Assembly (NCBI RefSeq): GCF_000423705.1
Contig: NZ_AUIM01000011.1
Location: 372,001-436,000, forward strand
Direction: 5' to 3'
Length of the DNA: 64,000 nt
Source: Stappia stellulata DSM 5886
GTDB taxonomy: Bacteria; Pseudomonadota; Alphaproteobacteria; Rhizobiales; Stappiaceae
Below the pieces are notes generated by a model. The model worked only from the letters and a program-made list of their open reading frames with translations. It was not told where the DNA came from and did not search any database. Both the position numbers and the translations under genes were made by a program. This document shows, in pieces, positions 63,589-64,000 of the stretch. The first letter of the stretch is position 1. Every line of letters begins with the position of its first letter.

Positions 63589-64000
63589 ATGAAGAGCTTT
63601 TCCCGCGTCCGCCGCGTTGCCTACGCGTCTTGTGCAGCCTTGCTGTTGCTTCCTGCGACGATTGCAGATGCTTGCACCCGCGTGGTTTATCTGGGCGCGA
63701 ACGACACAATTATCACAGCACGCTCCATGGATTGGAGCGAGCCCATGCTGACCAACCTCTACGTCCTGCCACGCGGGATGGAGCGCAACGGCGAGGCGGG
63801 GCCGAATTCGCTGCAATGGGAGGCGAAATACGGCTCGGTCGTGGCAACGGGATACGATGTCTCGACCACTGACGGAGTGAACGAGGCCGGTCTGGTCGCA
63901 AACTTGTTGTGGTTGGCGGAGTCCGAATATCCGGCATTTACGGCGGACTCAAAGCCTGGTCTGACCATCGCAGCCTGGGCACAATTCGTGCTCGACAACT
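63589..64000 (+). CDS. Choloylglycine hydrolase / penicillin V acylase family protein, N-terminal part (cut by window edge)
   Basis: The frame starts at ATG 63589 with GGAG 8 bp upstream and runs off the right edge (137 residues seen). A signal peptide (VRRVAYASCAALLLLPATIA) is followed by DACTRVVYLG. The Cys is the expected N-terminal nucleophile of the Ntn-hydrolase family once the signal peptide is removed. RSMDWSEPM and TTDGVNEAGLVANLLWL are typical of choloylglycine hydrolase/penicillin V acylase relatives. The periplasmic enzyme should cleave a linear amide; acyl-homoserine lactones or beta-lactams are possible substrates in such families. Confidence 0.87.
   Translation, partial: MKSFSRVRRVAYASCAALLLLPATIADACTRVVYLGANDTIITARSMDWSEPMLTNLYVLPRGMERNGEAGPNSLQWEAKYGSVVATGYDVSTTDGVNEAGLVANLLWLAESEYPAFTADSKPGLTIAAWAQFVLDN

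Noticed and set aside
1-64000. tRNA, rRNA, CRISPR, insertion sequences, phage genes
   Set aside because: I looked for cloverleaf ends, spaced repeats, transposase and integrase motifs and found none that held up.

Overview
The window is a GC-rich (mostly about 65% G+C by eye), densely packed stretch of chromosome from an alphaproteobacterium, most likely of the Rhizobiales/Hyphomicrobiales. The evidence is family resemblance and gene order: rdgB-hemW beside rph and divergent hrcA; gshB-yraN-rsmI opposite a PBP-activator lipoprotein; coaBC-dut; OlsB; intracellular PHB depolymerase; and a reductive pyrimidine-degradation locus with RutR-like regulators. I cannot name the genus. No rRNA, tRNA, CRISPR array, prophage or insertion sequence was seen.

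Layout. 1-1679: the end of a cytochrome P450 and an LpxL-type acyltransferase. 1673-6624: a TRAP transporter (dctP-dctQ-dctM, minus strand) divergent from a formylglycine-type sulfatase. 6676-17526: a ten-gene accessory cluster on the minus strand. 17975-36542: mostly housekeeping genes (PHB depolymerase, hemW, rdgB, rph, hrcA, a ThiF/MoeB enzyme, a metallopeptidase, an efflux pump, PBP1A, olsB, a hybrid kinase, comM/yifB, gshB, yraN and a small membrane protein). 36565-44615: rsmI, PBP activator, coaBC, dut, cysK, a YbjQ protein, an MFS-spermidine synthase fusion and maiA. 44990-62807: pyrimidine catabolism and its probable ABC transporter. 62808-63588 holds no convincing gene. The window ends inside a choloylglycine-hydrolase-like gene.

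The most interesting region is 6676-17526. It holds a GTP cyclohydrolase II, a RibD-type deaminase with a decayed reductase half, a SUMF/FGE-fold protein without the catalytic cysteines, a WD40 protein and a SAM methyltransferase. That is the enzyme set of toxoflavin (azapteridine) biosynthesis, ToxB, ToxE, ToxD, ToxC and ToxA. Five genes not in the Burkholderia toxABCDE operon are added: a cysteine-synthase-like PLP enzyme, two ATP-grasp ligases, an MFS exporter and a CmoA-like methyltransferase. Most junctions are 4-bp start/stop overlaps, and there are two candidate promoters, so the cluster reads as two coupled operons for one pathway. I infer a modified azapteridine or pyrimidine-derived metabolite; the product is unknown.

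The second coherent system is uracil/thymine degradation: PreT-PreA, dihydropyrimidinase, an amidohydrolase of the beta-ureidopropionase family, an omega-aminotransferase and a semialdehyde dehydrogenase, leading to acetyl-CoA. Two RutR-like TetR regulators sit in the middle. Three palindromes matching or nearly matching TTGACCANNTGGTCAA lie upstream of preT and in the divergent regulator/aminotransferase promoter. A 42% G+C small ORF interrupts this operon.
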